A stretch of 64,000 bases of DNA from Sporosarcina sp. FSL K6-3457 (GTDB taxonomy: Bacteria > Bacillota > Bacilli > Bacillales_A > Planococcaceae): contig NZ_JBBOWX010000001.1 in NCBI RefSeq assembly GCF_038007285.1, forward strand, positions 1,567,501 to 1,631,500, read 5' to 3'. Numbering within the stretch: position 1 is the stretch's first letter; each line of letters starts with the position of its first letter. Positions 35,072-46,144 of the stretch are shown one piece after another. Under the pieces are notes generated by a model, which saw nothing but the letters and a program-made list of their open reading frames with translations, was not told the origin of the DNA and did no database searches. Both the position numbers and the translations under genes were made by a program.

Positions 35072-35928
35072 TTCGCGATATATTTATGAAAAATAAAAAG
35101 AGGCGTCCTGTAACGATACCTTCTGATGCGGCAAAAAATGATGTCCCAGAAGGAATTATGACAAAATGTCCGCAGTGTAAAAATATTATTTTGACAAAGG
35201 ATTTAATGAAAACATTAAAAGTTTGTCCGAAATGTGATCACCATTTGAAAATGACAGCTGCAGAGCGTGTGACATACTTATTTGACGAGGGGACATTCGA
35301 GTCAATAGATAATCATCTGAAAACCGAAAATCCACTGCAATTTCCAGCCTATACGGAAAAGATTGAATCAGATGCCAAGAAGACTGGTTTAAACGAAGCT
35401 GTCTTGACGGGGACTGGGAAAATTGACGGCCATGAAGTAGCTGTTGCGATTATGGATGCTCATTTCCGAATGGGATCGATGGGGTCTGTCGTTGGTGAAA
35501 AAATTACACGTGCGATTGAACAAGCAACTTCATTGGGCATTCCGATGCTTATTTTTTCAGCGAGCGGCGGAGCTCGGATGCAAGAAGGCGTATTATCACT
35601 TATGCAAATGGCAAAGACAAGCGTTGCATTGAATCGTCATGCGTCGAAAGGGTTGTTGTTCATTTCTATCATGACTTATCCAACAACTGGTGGTGTATCG
35701 GCTAGTTTTGCATCAGTTGGTGACATTAATATCGCCGAGCCAAAAGCACTGATTGGATTTGCGGGAAGACGAGTGATTGAGCAAACGGTAAGAGAAAAGC
35801 TACCAGAGGATTTCCAAACAGCAGAATTTTTGTTGGATCATGGTCAGTTAGATGCGGTTGTCCATCGAAATGATATGAAAAACATACTCGCTAAAATTGT
35901 CCGGCTTCATGCGAAAGGAGCGAAATGA
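35068..35928 (+). CDS. accD: Acetyl-CoA carboxylase carboxyltransferase subunit beta
   Basis: With AccA, transfers CO2 from biotin to acetyl-CoA to make malonyl-CoA for fatty-acid synthesis. 286 residues; the start MIRDIF aligns with the typical AccD N-terminus. The zinc ribbon CPQC...CPKC spans residues 32-54 ([15 protein letters not shown]). The crotonase-fold domain has [11 protein letters not shown] near 159-170 and [13 protein letters not shown] near 195. Its start overlaps the gntR stop by four bases, and accA starts one base after its own stop, giving tight coupling for an alpha2-beta2 complex. Confidence 0.98.
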   Translation: MIRDIFMKNKKRRPVTIPSDAAKNDVPEGIMTKCPQCKNIILTKDLMKTLKVCPKCDHHLKMTAAERVTYLFDEGTFESIDNHLKTENPLQFPAYTEKIESDAKKTGLNEAVLTGTGKIDGHEVAVAIMDAHFRMGSMGSVVGEKITRAIEQATSLGIPMLIFSASGGARMQEGVLSLMQMAKTSVALNRHASKGLLFISIMTYPTTGGVSASFASVGDINIAEPKALIGFAGRRVIEQTVREKLPEDFQTAEFLLDHGQLDAVVHRNDMKNILAKIVRLHAKGAK

Positions 35929-35929
35929 C

Positions 35930-37920
<1,991 letters not shown>

Positions 37921-37967
37921 AAGCTATATACAGAGCGGTTTTATCATTGGAAAAGAGGCGAGAATGG

Positions 37968-39728
37968 ATGAGAAAGACGAAAATAGTTTGTACGATCGGT
38001 CCAGCAAGTGAGTCACCAGAAATACTTGGGCAATTAATTGATGCGGGGATGAACGTTGCGCGGCTGAATTTTTCACACGGTGATCATGCCGAGCATAAGG
38101 CACGTATCGATACAATTAGAAAAGTAGCACGTGAAAAAGGACGAGTAGTCGGTATTTTGTTAGATACAAAAGGTCCTGAAATCCGTACACATTCTATGAA
38201 AAATGGTGAAGTTGAACTTGTTGCGGGGCAACAAGTGGCAATTTCTATGCAGGAAATTGAAGGAGACCAAGAAAGATTTTCAGTTAGCTATGAAAAACTG
38301 ATTGAGGATGTTGAAGTAGGTTCGGTTATTCTTCTGGATGATGGATTGATTCAATTAGAAGTGACAGGTAAGGACGAGGCACAAGGGCTTATTCATACAT
38401 TGATTGTTAACTCGGGTACATTAAAGAACAAAAAAGGTGTCAATGTTCCAGGTGTTTCCGTACAACTTCCGGGAATTACGGACAAGGATGCAGCGGATAT
38501 CTTGTTTGGTATTAAAGAAGGTGTTGATTTCATAGCGGCATCATTCGTTCGACGTGCTTCTGATGTCATGGAAATTCGTGAAATCCTAGAAGCGAATGAT
38601 GGATCACATCTACAGATTATTCCAAAAATCGAAAACCAAGAAGGTGTCGATAATATTGATGAAATCATTAATATATCTGATGGTTTGATGGTTGCACGTG
38701 GTGATCTTGGGGTAGAGATTCCAGCAGAGGAAGTACCTATTGTTCAGAAAGACCTTATTAAAAAATGTAATCAGGCTGGTAAGCCGGTTATTACTGCTAC
38801 ACAAATGCTCGATTCTATGCAGCGTAACCCACGCCCTACACGTGCGGAAGCGAGTGACGTTGCGAATGCTATAATGGATGGCTCTGATGCAATCATGTTA
38901 TCGGGAGAAACAGCGGCAGGAATGTATCCTGTCGAATCGGTTCTTACAATGGATCGTATCGCTACAACAACAGAAGATGCGATTGACTATCGTTCAGTTG
39001 TATCGACTCGACGTCGTGAAAAACATGGCAATATGACAGATGCGATTGGACAAGCCGCGGCTTATACAGCAATCAACCTAAAAGTGAAAGCCGTTCTTGC
39101 ACCAACTGAGAGTGGTCATACAGCGAGAATGATTGCTAAATATCGCCCGGGTTGTACTGTTATCGCAGTGACTTCGACTGAAGAATGCTCAAGAAAGCTA
39201 TCCCTTGTTTGGGGTGTTTATCCGATTGTCGGTAAAAAAGCAACAAACATTGATGAAGTTTTACAGGAATCGGTTGAAGAAAGTGTTAAGCATCAATACG
39301 TTGGCCATGGTGATGTAGTGATCATTACTGCTGGTGTTCCTGTCGGTGAGGCTGGAACGACGAATCTGATGAAAATCCATGTCATTGGCGATTTACTAGC
39401 TCGAGGACAAGGAATTGGTAGAACTGTTGCATTTGGACGTACAGTTGTTGCGCGCAATGCGGCAGAAGCATTAGCACTCGATACAACAGGTGCTATCCTC
39501 GTTACAGTTGGTTCTGATCGGGATATGATGCCGGCCATTGAAAAGTGTGCTGGACTCATTACAGAAGAGGGTGGACTAACTAGCCATGCGGCAGTTGTTG
39601 GGCTTAGTCTAGGTATCCCTGTTATTGTTGGCGTTGAAAATGCGACAAAATTGATTAAGCAGGGCAATGAAGTAACAATGGATGCTGAATCTGGTGTTAT
39701 TTATAACGGACACGCAAGCGTCCTGTAA
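37968..39728 (+). CDS. pyk: Pyruvate kinase with C-terminal PEP-utilising domain
   Basis: Converts phosphoenolpyruvate and ADP to pyruvate and ATP; 586 residues. The ATG at 37968 gives [14 protein letters not shown]. The catalytic barrel carries [23 protein letters not shown] (active-site K) and [12 protein letters not shown]. After the normal end (about 475) it has the extra Bacillales domain (about 490-586), homologous to the swivelling phosphohistidine domain of PEP synthase: [28 protein letters not shown], including the SHA histidine. Whether that histidine is ever phosphorylated here is unknown. Confidence 0.98.
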   Translation: MRKTKIVCTIGPASESPEILGQLIDAGMNVARLNFSHGDHAEHKARIDTIRKVAREKGRVVGILLDTKGPEIRTHSMKNGEVELVAGQQVAISMQEIEGDQERFSVSYEKLIEDVEVGSVILLDDGLIQLEVTGKDEAQGLIHTLIVNSGTLKNKKGVNVPGVSVQLPGITDKDAADILFGIKEGVDFIAASFVRRASDVMEIREILEANDGSHLQIIPKIENQEGVDNIDEIINISDGLMVARGDLGVEIPAEEVPIVQKDLIKKCNQAGKPVITATQMLDSMQRNPRPTRAEASDVANAIMDGSDAIMLSGETAAGMYPVESVLTMDRIATTTEDAIDYRSVVSTRRREKHGNMTDAIGQAAAYTAINLKVKAVLAPTESGHTARMIAKYRPGCTVIAVTSTEECSRKLSLVWGVYPIVGKKATNIDEVLQESVEESVKHQYVGHGDVVIITAGVPVGEAGTTNLMKIHVIGDLLARGQGIGRTVAFGRTVVARNAAEALALDTTGAILVTVGSDRDMMPAIEKCAGLITEEGGLTSHAAVVGLSLGIPVIVGVENATKLIKQGNEVTMDAESGVIYNGHASVL

Positions 39729-39743
39729 CAATCATTAATTTAG

Positions 39744-39785
39744 TAAAGGGCTGCTTCCGAATTGATCGGTAAGCAGCCTTTTAAA
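39744..39785 (+). terminator. pyk terminator
   Basis: AAAGGGCTGCTTCCG / CGGTAAGCAGCCTTTT imperfect stem with a T tail. Confidence 0.75.
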
Positions 39786-39805
39786 ATAAGGAGGTCGACT
39801 ACATT

Positions 39806-40189
39806 ATGAAATGGCTAATCCTTGCTTTTATTACAATTCCAGCTGCTGAGCTTGCTTTGCTGATCTATTCAGGGAAAACGCTAGGTCTTTTCCCGACGCT
39901 TGCTATTATCCTACTAACGGGTGTAGGTGGCACTTATATGGCAAAACGGCAAGGGCTGAAAGCATGGAACGAGCTTAGAACTCGAATGGCGACAATGGAA
40001 ACACCCGGGAATGCCTTGATTGATAGCGTCTGTATTTTCTTCGGGGGTATTTTGCTAGTAATGCCTGGCTTTATAACGGATATTGCTGGGCTTTTGCTCA
40101 TGTTCAAGGGACCGAGAAATATGATTCGCCCTTTTATACAAAAGTGGATTTATAATAAAATGAAAAATGGTCGCATTGTTATGATGTGA
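39806..40189 (+). CDS. fxsA: FxsA-family membrane protein
   Basis: 127 residues with several hydrophobic segments (about 2-20, 26-45 and 75-100), including FPTLAIILLTGVGGTYMAKRQG and GGILLVMPGFITDIAGLLLM, the hallmark of FxsA (B. subtilis ytzA). E. coli FxsA relieves exclusion of phage T7 by the F plasmid; the cellular role in bacilli is unknown. AAGGAGG precedes the ATG. Its 3' end overlaps the convergent ytvI gene by 11 bp. Confidence 0.92.
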   Translation: MKWLILAFITIPAAELALLIYSGKTLGLFPTLAIILLTGVGGTYMAKRQGLKAWNELRTRMATMETPGNALIDSVCIFFGGILLVMPGFITDIAGLLLMFKGPRNMIRPFIQKWIYNKMKNGRIVMM

Positions 40190-41153
40190 ATAATGGATGC
40201 TGTTTAGCTTTTAGTGCAGCAAATAATAAGAATGGTGTTAGTAAAATTCCAGGTAGCCCAAACAGATAGACCGAGCATGCTGTGATGAAGAAAGCATGAA
40301 TTGGTTTTAGTTGGAAAGTGGAGGCCCACATATAGGACTCTGCCATCTGACGGGTAATCATTGTGAAGAGGTAAAGAAAAATGATGGCAATTCCGACGTA
40401 TAAATTATTTGTATAGATAAAGAAAGCTGCCATGGGGAGAAGGAATAAGCCGATTCCAAGAAAGGGCAGACTATCTGCAAGTGAAATTAGAAAAGCTGTG
40501 CCGATTGGTGATGTGAATCCGAGAAAGAAAAAACCAATTGTAATAATGATAAATGTCAGGAAAAATAACCGGATTTCTACGGATATAAAGGTCCCAATCA
40601 ATTGACCTGCTTTTGTAAACATTTTTTTGGCTGGCTGGCGTATAGTAGTTGGGAAATAGACGAGAAACCAGAATCGATTTTTCCCAGACTCCCGCAGTGC
40701 AAAAAAATAAGCAACAAGAAAAATGAAAAGGCTAAACAATTGCTGAAATATCGTGCTGATCATTCCAACGGTGTATTCCAGTATGGCATGTCCATATTGG
40801 ACGACTTTCTCTTCAAGAAAAGTGAATAGCTTTCCCGCGATATCTGTGTTTTTTGTAAATGGTGCAATGTGGCGTTCGACTGCTGGAATGGTGTCTATTA
40901 ATCCGTGAAGGGCAACAAAAGTGAATGAGCTAAATAAGAATACAATTAGCGTCATGACGAATAGCGTTGCAATTGTTAAAGGTAGTTTTATTATGGCGCG
41001 TAGAGACAAAAGAATGGGTGCGGTAAAATAAGCGATAATGACCGCGATAGCAGCCGGAGGAACGGCAAAAAGGAGAATTCCTGTTAAAATAACGGGTAAC
41101 CATTTAAATAAAATTAATTGGAGATTTTGTTGCTTGTCGCGGTTTGCAGGCAT
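40179..41153 (-). CDS. ytvI: AI-2E family transporter YtvI
   Basis: Polytopic membrane protein of 324 residues with seven to eight helices and a long central loop (about 85-150), typical of the AI-2E (PerM) family. It resembles YtvI-type sporulation-conserved permeases; family members export small molecules or exchange Na+/H+, and the substrate here is unknown. The ATG at 41153 follows GGAGGAGGAA; the longer frame to 41186 lacks a ribosome site. Convergent with and overlapping fxsA, so antisense transcription is possible. Confidence 0.88.
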   Translation of the reverse strand: MPANRDKQQNLQLILFKWLPVILTGILLFAVPPAAIAVIIAYFTAPILLSLRAIIKLPLTIATLFVMTLIVFLFSSFTFVALHGLIDTIPAVERHIAPFTKNTDIAGKLFTFLEEKVVQYGHAILEYTVGMISTIFQQLFSLFIFLVAYFFALRESGKNRFWFLVYFPTTIRQPAKKMFTKAGQLIGTFISVEIRLFFLTFIIITIGFFFLGFTSPIGTAFLISLADSLPFLGIGLFLLPMAAFFIYTNNLYVGIAIIFLYLFTMITRQMAESYMWASTFQLKPIHAFFITACSVYLFGLPGILLTPFLLFAALKAKQHPLFTS

Positions 41154-41201
41154 TTTCCTCCTCCCTTTTCCCAAATATAAAAACAAAAATAAGCGTAACC
41201 A

Positions 41202-41230
41202 TTCACAAAGATGACGAAATTGATTATAAT
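41202..41230 (+). promoter_or_regulatory. Sigma-A promoter of citZ
   Basis: TTCACA (41202-41207), 17-bp spacer, TATAAT (41225-41230). Confidence 0.75.
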
Positions 41231-41235
41231 GGTCG

Positions 41236-41250
41236 TTGTAAGCGTTTTTG
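41236..41250 (+). promoter_or_regulatory. Candidate cre (CcpA site) at citZ
   Basis: TTGTAAGCGTTTTTG matches the cre consensus WTGNAARCGNWWNCA at all but the last two positions. It covers the expected transcription start, a repressing position. B. subtilis citZ is known to be CcpA-repressed. Confidence 0.6.
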
Positions 41251-41329
41251 GATAGTTTATTATAAGCAGACTGGCCGTCCTTCTTTTTTTTAGGATTGAA
41301 CGGCTATACTGAAAGAAGGAGCGATTTAC

Positions 41330-42445
41330 ATGACATCAACCAAAGGGTTGGAGGGAGTCGTAGCGACACAGTCAGCAATCAGTTCAATTATTGATGACAC
41401 ACTTACATATGTCGGCTATGATATTGACGATCTCGCAGAGAATGCCAATTTTGAAGAAGTCATTTATCTTCTATGGCATCAACGTCTACCAAAGGAGGAC
41501 GAGCTTGCAGAGCTGAAAAAACAGCTTGCGGATAATATGGCGGTTCCTCAGGAAGTACTTAATCACTTTAAAACGTATCCAATCGACAAAGTACATCCGA
41601 TGGCAGCACTTCGTACAGCTGTCTCACTTCTTGGATTATACGACGACAAAGCTGAAGATATGTCTGATGAAGCAAACTACGAGAAAGCAATTAAGCTGCA
41701 AGCGAAAATTGCGACAATCGTTACTTCATTTGCACGTATTCGTAAAGGCCTTGAGCCTGTAGCACCAAAAACGGGTCTTAGTTACGCTGAAAACTTCCTG
41801 TACATGCTTTCAGGTAAAGAGCCAGAAGCGATTGCGGTTGAAGCATTCGACAAGGCGCTAGTTCTTCATGCTGACCATGAATTGAATGCATCGACGTTTA
41901 CTGCACGTGTTTGTGTAGCGACGCTTTCTGATTTGTATTCGGGTGTGACAGCTGCAATTGGTGCACTTAAAGGACCACTTCACGGTGGTGCTAACGAGCA
42001 AGTTATGAAAATGTTAATGGAAATCGGTTCTGAAGAAAATGTAGAGCCTTATATCCGTGAAAAATTAGCGAATAAAGAAAAAATCATGGGCTTCGGGCAC
42101 CGTGTATACCGTAAAGGTGACCCACGTGCGAAGCATCTACGTGCAATGTCTAAAAAGTTGACAGCACTTCGTGGCGAAGAGAAATATTACAATATGTGTA
42201 GTCAAATCGAAGCAATCGTTACGGGTGAAAAGAACTTGCCACCAAACGTCGATTTCTATTCGGCATCGGTTTATCACTCGCTCGATATCGATCATGATTT
42301 GTTCACACCTATTTTTGCGGTTTCCCGCGTATCTGGCTGGATTGCCCATATTCTTGAGCAATATGCAAACAATCGTTTGATTCGTCCACGTGCAGATTAT
42401 ATTGGACCTGGTATGCAAAAATACGTACCAATTAACGAGCGCTAA
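41330..42445 (+). CDS. citZ: Citrate synthase II
   Basis: Condenses oxaloacetate and acetyl-CoA, entry step of the TCA cycle; 371 residues, the short Gram-positive form. The catalytic residues are in GPLHGGANEQV (H near 221), GFGHRVYRKGDPRAKHL (H near 260) and ADVDFYS-like VDFYSASVYHSLD (D near 312). FTPIFAVSRVSGWIAHILEQ completes the fold. AAGGAGCG precedes the ATG. First gene of citZ-icd-mdh, with a 340-base upstream region holding a promoter and a candidate cre. Confidence 0.98.
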   Translation: MTSTKGLEGVVATQSAISSIIDDTLTYVGYDIDDLAENANFEEVIYLLWHQRLPKEDELAELKKQLADNMAVPQEVLNHFKTYPIDKVHPMAALRTAVSLLGLYDDKAEDMSDEANYEKAIKLQAKIATIVTSFARIRKGLEPVAPKTGLSYAENFLYMLSGKEPEAIAVEAFDKALVLHADHELNASTFTARVCVATLSDLYSGVTAAIGALKGPLHGGANEQVMKMLMEIGSEENVEPYIREKLANKEKIMGFGHRVYRKGDPRAKHLRAMSKKLTALRGEEKYYNMCSQIEAIVTGEKNLPPNVDFYSASVYHSLDIDHDLFTPIFAVSRVSGWIAHILEQYANNRLIRPRADYIGPGMQKYVPINER

Positions 42446-42486
42446 GAACGAGCAATGAAGTAGTAAAGTTAAAGTATTGACTACGG

Positions 42487-42540
42487 GGTGGTAAGTGCCT
42501 TATCACCTATGGGGCGGCGTATTTATATGTCGGCCCTATG
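42487..42540 (+). other. Two hairpins in the citZ-icd spacer
   Basis: First, GGTGGTAAG / CTTATCACC (42487-42507). Second, ATGGGGC / GCCCTAT around a 17-base loop (about 42509-42539). Neither is followed by a T run, so they are not ordinary terminators. They could set mRNA processing or stability within the operon. Confidence 0.45.
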
Positions 42541-42566
42541 ATTTTGAAATTAGGAGGAAATTATTC

Positions 42567-43835
42567 ATGACTAACGGTGGAAAAATTACAGTAACTAACG
42601 GTGTACTAAATGTTCCAGATCACGCAACAATTCCTTTCATTATCGGTGACGGTACTGGTCCGGATATTTGGCATGCAGCATCACGTGTACTTGAAGCGGC
42701 TGTAGACAAAGCATACGATGGCAAGAAGAAACTTGTTTGGAAAGAAGTTCTTGCGGGAGAGAAAGCATTCAACGAAACGGGCGAATGGCTACCACAAGAA
42801 ACACTTGACACAATCGAAGAGTATTTGATCGCTATTAAAGGACCACTTACAACACCAATCGGTGGCGGTTTCCGCTCATTGAACGTGGCACTTCGTCAAG
42901 AGCTAGATCTTTACACTTGCTTACGTCCAGTTCGTTATTTTGAAGGGGTTCCTTCACCTGTTAAACGTCCAGAAGACTGCGATATGGTTATTTTCCGTGA
43001 AAACACAGAAGATATCTATGCAGGAATCGAATACAAAGAAGGCACTCCAGAAGCTAAAAAAGTTATTGATTTCCTTCAAAATGAAATGGGCGTTAAAAAT
43101 ATCCGCTTCCCTGAAACTTCAGGAATCGGTATCAAGCCTATTTCAGAAGACGGTACAAAACGTCTAGTGCGCGCTGCTCTTAACTACATCATCAAAGAAG
43201 GCCGCAAATCATTGACGCTTGTTCATAAAGGAAACATCATGAAATTTACTGAAGGCGCGTTTAAAAACTGGGGCTATGAAGTGGCTGAACAAGAATTCGG
43301 CGACAAAGTATTCACTTGGAACCAATATGACAAAATCCAAGAAGCTGAAGGAACAGAAGCTGCAAACAAAGCACAATCAGATGCTGAAGCAGCTGGCAAA
43401 ATCATCGTTAAAGATGCAATTGCTGACATCTTCCTACAACAAATCTTGACACGTCCAAAAGAGTTCGATGTTGTTGCAACAATGAACTTGAATGGTGACT
43501 ATATTTCTGATGCACTTGCTGCACAAGTTGGCGGAATCGGTATCGCACCTGGTGCGAACATTAACTACGATACGGGCCATGCAATCTTTGAAGCAACACA
43601 CGGTACTGCACCGAAATATGCAGGTCTTGATAAAGTAAACCCATCTTCAGTACTTCTTTCAGGCGTTTTGATGCTTGAGCACCTTGGATGGAACGAAGCT
43701 GCTGCAATGATTACGGCTTCAATTGAACAAACAATTGCATCTAAAGTTGTTACTTACGACTTTGCACGTCTAATGGACGGTGCTACTGAAGTAAAAGCTT
43801 CAGAATTTGCAAATGAATTGATCAAAAACCTATAA
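42567..43835 (+). CDS. icd: Isocitrate dehydrogenase (NADP)
   Basis: Oxidative decarboxylation of isocitrate to 2-oxoglutarate; dimer of 422-residue subunits. The ATG at 42567 follows AGGAGG; the upstream frame from 42495 reads through spacer hairpins. The substrate-binding serine loop is [20 protein letters not shown] and RPVRYFEG (arginine ligands). [27 protein letters not shown], the metal-ligand loop [20 protein letters not shown], and [12 protein letters not shown] (NADP region) all match. Confidence 0.98.
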   Translation: MTNGGKITVTNGVLNVPDHATIPFIIGDGTGPDIWHAASRVLEAAVDKAYDGKKKLVWKEVLAGEKAFNETGEWLPQETLDTIEEYLIAIKGPLTTPIGGGFRSLNVALRQELDLYTCLRPVRYFEGVPSPVKRPEDCDMVIFRENTEDIYAGIEYKEGTPEAKKVIDFLQNEMGVKNIRFPETSGIGIKPISEDGTKRLVRAALNYIIKEGRKSLTLVHKGNIMKFTEGAFKNWGYEVAEQEFGDKVFTWNQYDKIQEAEGTEAANKAQSDAEAAGKIIVKDAIADIFLQQILTRPKEFDVVATMNLNGDYISDALAAQVGGIGIAPGANINYDTGHAIFEATHGTAPKYAGLDKVNPSSVLLSGVLMLEHLGWNEAAAMITASIEQTIASKVVTYDFARLMDGATEVKASEFANELIKNL

Positions 43836-43852
43836 TTTATTACATTTGAATA

Positions 43853-43872
43853 AAGGGGGGATTTCCCCCCAT
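43853..43872 (+). other. GC hairpin in the icd-mdh spacer
   Basis: GGGGGG (43855-43860), loop ATTT, CCCCCC (43865-43870), flanked by a near-direct repeat TGAATAAAG on both sides. There is no T run, so a processing/stability hairpin is likelier than a terminator. Confidence 0.5.
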
Positions 43873-43905
43873 ACATATGAATAAAGATAAAAGGGGAGTT
43901 TACTC

Positions 43906-44844
43906 ATGACAATGCAACGTAAAAAAGTCTCGGTTATCGGTTCTGGTTTCACAGGTGCGACTACGGCATTTCTTTTAGCCCAAAAAGAGCTTTGTGACGT
44001 AGTCATCGTTGATATTCCGCAAATGGAAAACCCGACAAAGGGGAAGGCGCTTGATATGCTTGAAGCTGCCCCTGTACAAGGCTTCGATGCGAACATTATT
44101 GGAACTTCAGATTACGCAGATACAAAAGACTCTGACATTGTCATCATCACGGCGGGTATTGCTCGTAAGCCAGGTATGAGCCGTGATGACCTTGTTCAAA
44201 CGAACCAACAAGTTATGAAGATTGTCACAGCTGAAATCGTTAAGCATTCTCCAAACACGACGATCCTTGTGCTAACGAATCCAGTTGATGCTATGACATA
44301 TACAGTGTACAAAGAATCAGGATTTCCGAAAGAGCGTGTAATCGGTCAATCAGGTGTTCTTGACACGGCACGTTTCCGTACGTTTGTCGCACAGGAATTG
44401 AACTTGTCTGTAAAAGATGTGACTGGTTTCGTGCTTGGTGGACATGGTGATGATATGGTTCCGCTTATACGTTATTCCTACGCGGGTGGTATTCCACTCG
44501 AAACATTGATTTCTGCTGAACGTCTTGAAGAAATTGTAGATCGTACACGCAAAGGTGGAGCAGAAATCGTTAATCTTCTTGGTAATGGTTCGGCTTACTA
44601 TGCACCAGCAGCATCACTTGTTGAAATGGCTGAAGCGATTTTAAAAGACCAGAAGCGTGTATTACCATCAATTGCATACCTGGAAGGTGAATATGGCCTT
44701 GATGGTATTTATATTGGTGTCCCAACGGTTCTTGGTGCTGGTGGAATTGAAAAAATTATCGAACTAGAATTGACTGAAGATGAGAAAGCGGCATTAGCGA
44801 AATCTGCTGAGTCAGTGAAAGCAGTTATGAACGTTTTAGTATAA
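43906..44844 (+). CDS. mdh: Malate dehydrogenase
   Basis: NAD-dependent oxidation of malate to oxaloacetate; 312 residues, of the LDH-like MDH class used by bacilli. The Rossmann loop is [17 protein letters not shown] (residues 9-25). Substrate arginines are in [14 protein letters not shown] and [13 protein letters not shown], and the catalytic histidine is in [14 protein letters not shown] near 180. [10 protein letters not shown] is typical. It closes the citZ-icd-mdh operon and is followed by a terminator. Confidence 0.98.
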   Translation: MTMQRKKVSVIGSGFTGATTAFLLAQKELCDVVIVDIPQMENPTKGKALDMLEAAPVQGFDANIIGTSDYADTKDSDIVIITAGIARKPGMSRDDLVQTNQQVMKIVTAEIVKHSPNTTILVLTNPVDAMTYTVYKESGFPKERVIGQSGVLDTARFRTFVAQELNLSVKDVTGFVLGGHGDDMVPLIRYSYAGGIPLETLISAERLEEIVDRTRKGGAEIVNLLGNGSAYYAPAASLVEMAEAILKDQKRVLPSIAYLEGEYGLDGIYIGVPTVLGAGGIEKIIELELTEDEKAALAKSAESVKAVMNVLV

Positions 44845-44855
44845 TTCCTAATTGA

Positions 44856-44888
44856 AATCGGGTAGCAGATGCTACTCGATTTTTTTAA
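44856..44888 (+). terminator. mdh terminator
   Basis: AATCGGGTAGCA / TGCTACTCGATT stem followed by seven T. Confidence 0.85.
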
Positions 44889-44939
44889 ACATTATTGATA
44901 GACTTACACTATATGAGGAAATCCAAAGGAGTGAGTCAG

Positions 44940-45416
44940 TTGATACTTGGAAAAAAACGACGTTTAGGAAGAAAAATCGAGGAAATTAATGTTGGAGAAA
45001 AACTAAAGTTGACAGAAAAAGTAGAAGACAAGGACCTATTACTCTATCTCGGTTTGACAAATGACAGTAACCCACTTTATATACAGCATGATTACGCTTC
45101 ACAGACTACTTTCGAAAAGCCAATTGTACCGACAATTATGCTGACTGGAATCGTGACGTCGGCCGTATCAAAATATTTACCCGGACCTGGTTCACATGTT
45201 GTGGAACAGCGTCTATCCTTCCCGAAACCTGTTTATCACTATTCTACTATTGATTTTATATTTGAAGTGACTAGTGTCACTCAAGAAGATAATCGTATTG
45301 ATATTTCAATAGAAGCTTGTGATGAGCAGCAAGAAATTGTGATTTCAGGAGTCGTAACCGTTCTACCGCCGAAAGTGGAAGAACGTTTGACTTCACAAGC
45401 AATGGATAATTTTTGA
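44940..45416 (+). CDS. MaoC-like (R)-hydratase/dehydratase protein
   Basis: 158-residue hotdog-fold protein. The TTG at 44940 lies 8 bp after AAAGGAG; the ATG at 44895 has no ribosome site. The hydratase motif is present as GLTNDSNPLYIQHDYA (Asp and His in the right spacing), so hydration of an enoyl-CoA-type substrate is plausible. PIVPTIMLTGIVTSAVSKYLPGPGS is typical of MaoC enzymes. It sits between mdh and phoP, 11 bp ahead of phoP's start, and is probably co-transcribed with phoPR. Substrate unknown. Confidence 0.85.
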   Translation: MILGKKRRLGRKIEEINVGEKLKLTEKVEDKDLLLYLGLTNDSNPLYIQHDYASQTTFEKPIVPTIMLTGIVTSAVSKYLPGPGSHVVEQRLSFPKPVYHYSTIDFIFEVTSVTQEDNRIDISIEACDEQQEIVISGVVTVLPPKVEERLTSQAMDNF

Positions 45417-45427
45417 TGGGAGAACTG

Positions 45428-46144
45428 ATGCAAACGATGTCTAAACAAAAGAAAATTTTAATTGTCGATGACGAACAGTCGATTCGTACACTTCTTGAAT
45501 ATAATTTGAAGCAAGCACAGTATGAGACGGTTTCTGTCGCTGATGGCGAAGAAGCTGTTCAAAAGGCAGAATCGGAAAAGCCAGATTTGATTTTACTTGA
45601 TTTGATGCTTCCTAAAATGGACGGTATCGATGTTTGTAAAACATTAAGGCAGCGCGGTATCGATATCCCTATCATCATGCTGACAGCAAAAGGGGACGAG
45701 CTCGACAAAGTCTTAGGCCTTGAAATTGGTGCCGATGATTATATGACCAAACCGTTTAGCCCGCGTGAAGTCGTAGCACGTGTGAAAGCCGTGTTAAGGC
45801 GTAGTGGAGATTCTGTGGAACGCAATGAAGGCAATGGCATGATTAGTTCAGGCGCATTGACGGTCCATCCTGAACAATACGGTGCGTATCTTGATGAAGT
45901 AGAACTCGAATTCACGCCAAAGGAATTCGAATTACTCGTTTATTTTATGCAGAACAAAAACCGGGTGCTGTCGCGTGATCAACTACTGAGTGCGGTGTGG
46001 AACTATGACTTTGCAGGTGACACACGTATTGTCGATGTCCATGTGAGTCATTTGCGTGAGAAAATTGAAGAAAACACTAAAAAACCAACCTTCATTAAGA
46101 CAGTAAGAGGAATTGGTTATAAATTTGAGGAGCAGAAAGTTTGA
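45428..46144 (+). CDS. phoP: Response regulator PhoP (OmpR family)
   Basis: Phosphate-starvation response regulator; 238 residues. Receiver domain 1-125 with acidic pocket VDDE (13-16), phospho-acceptor D58 (LILLDLMLP) and K108 region (TKPFSPREV). A winged-helix DNA-binding domain occupies 135-238 (LEFTPKEFELLVYF, VDVHVSHLREKIE). The ATG at 45428 follows GGGAGA; the frame can extend to 45413, overlapping the MaoC gene, without a ribosome site. The stop overlaps the phoR start. Confidence 0.93.
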   Translation: MQTMSKQKKILIVDDEQSIRTLLEYNLKQAQYETVSVADGEEAVQKAESEKPDLILLDLMLPKMDGIDVCKTLRQRGIDIPIIMLTAKGDELDKVLGLEIGADDYMTKPFSPREVVARVKAVLRRSGDSVERNEGNGMISSGALTVHPEQYGAYLDEVELEFTPKEFELLVYFMQNKNRVLSRDQLLSAVWNYDFAGDTRIVDVHVSHLREKIEENTKKPTFIKTVRGIGYKFEEQKV

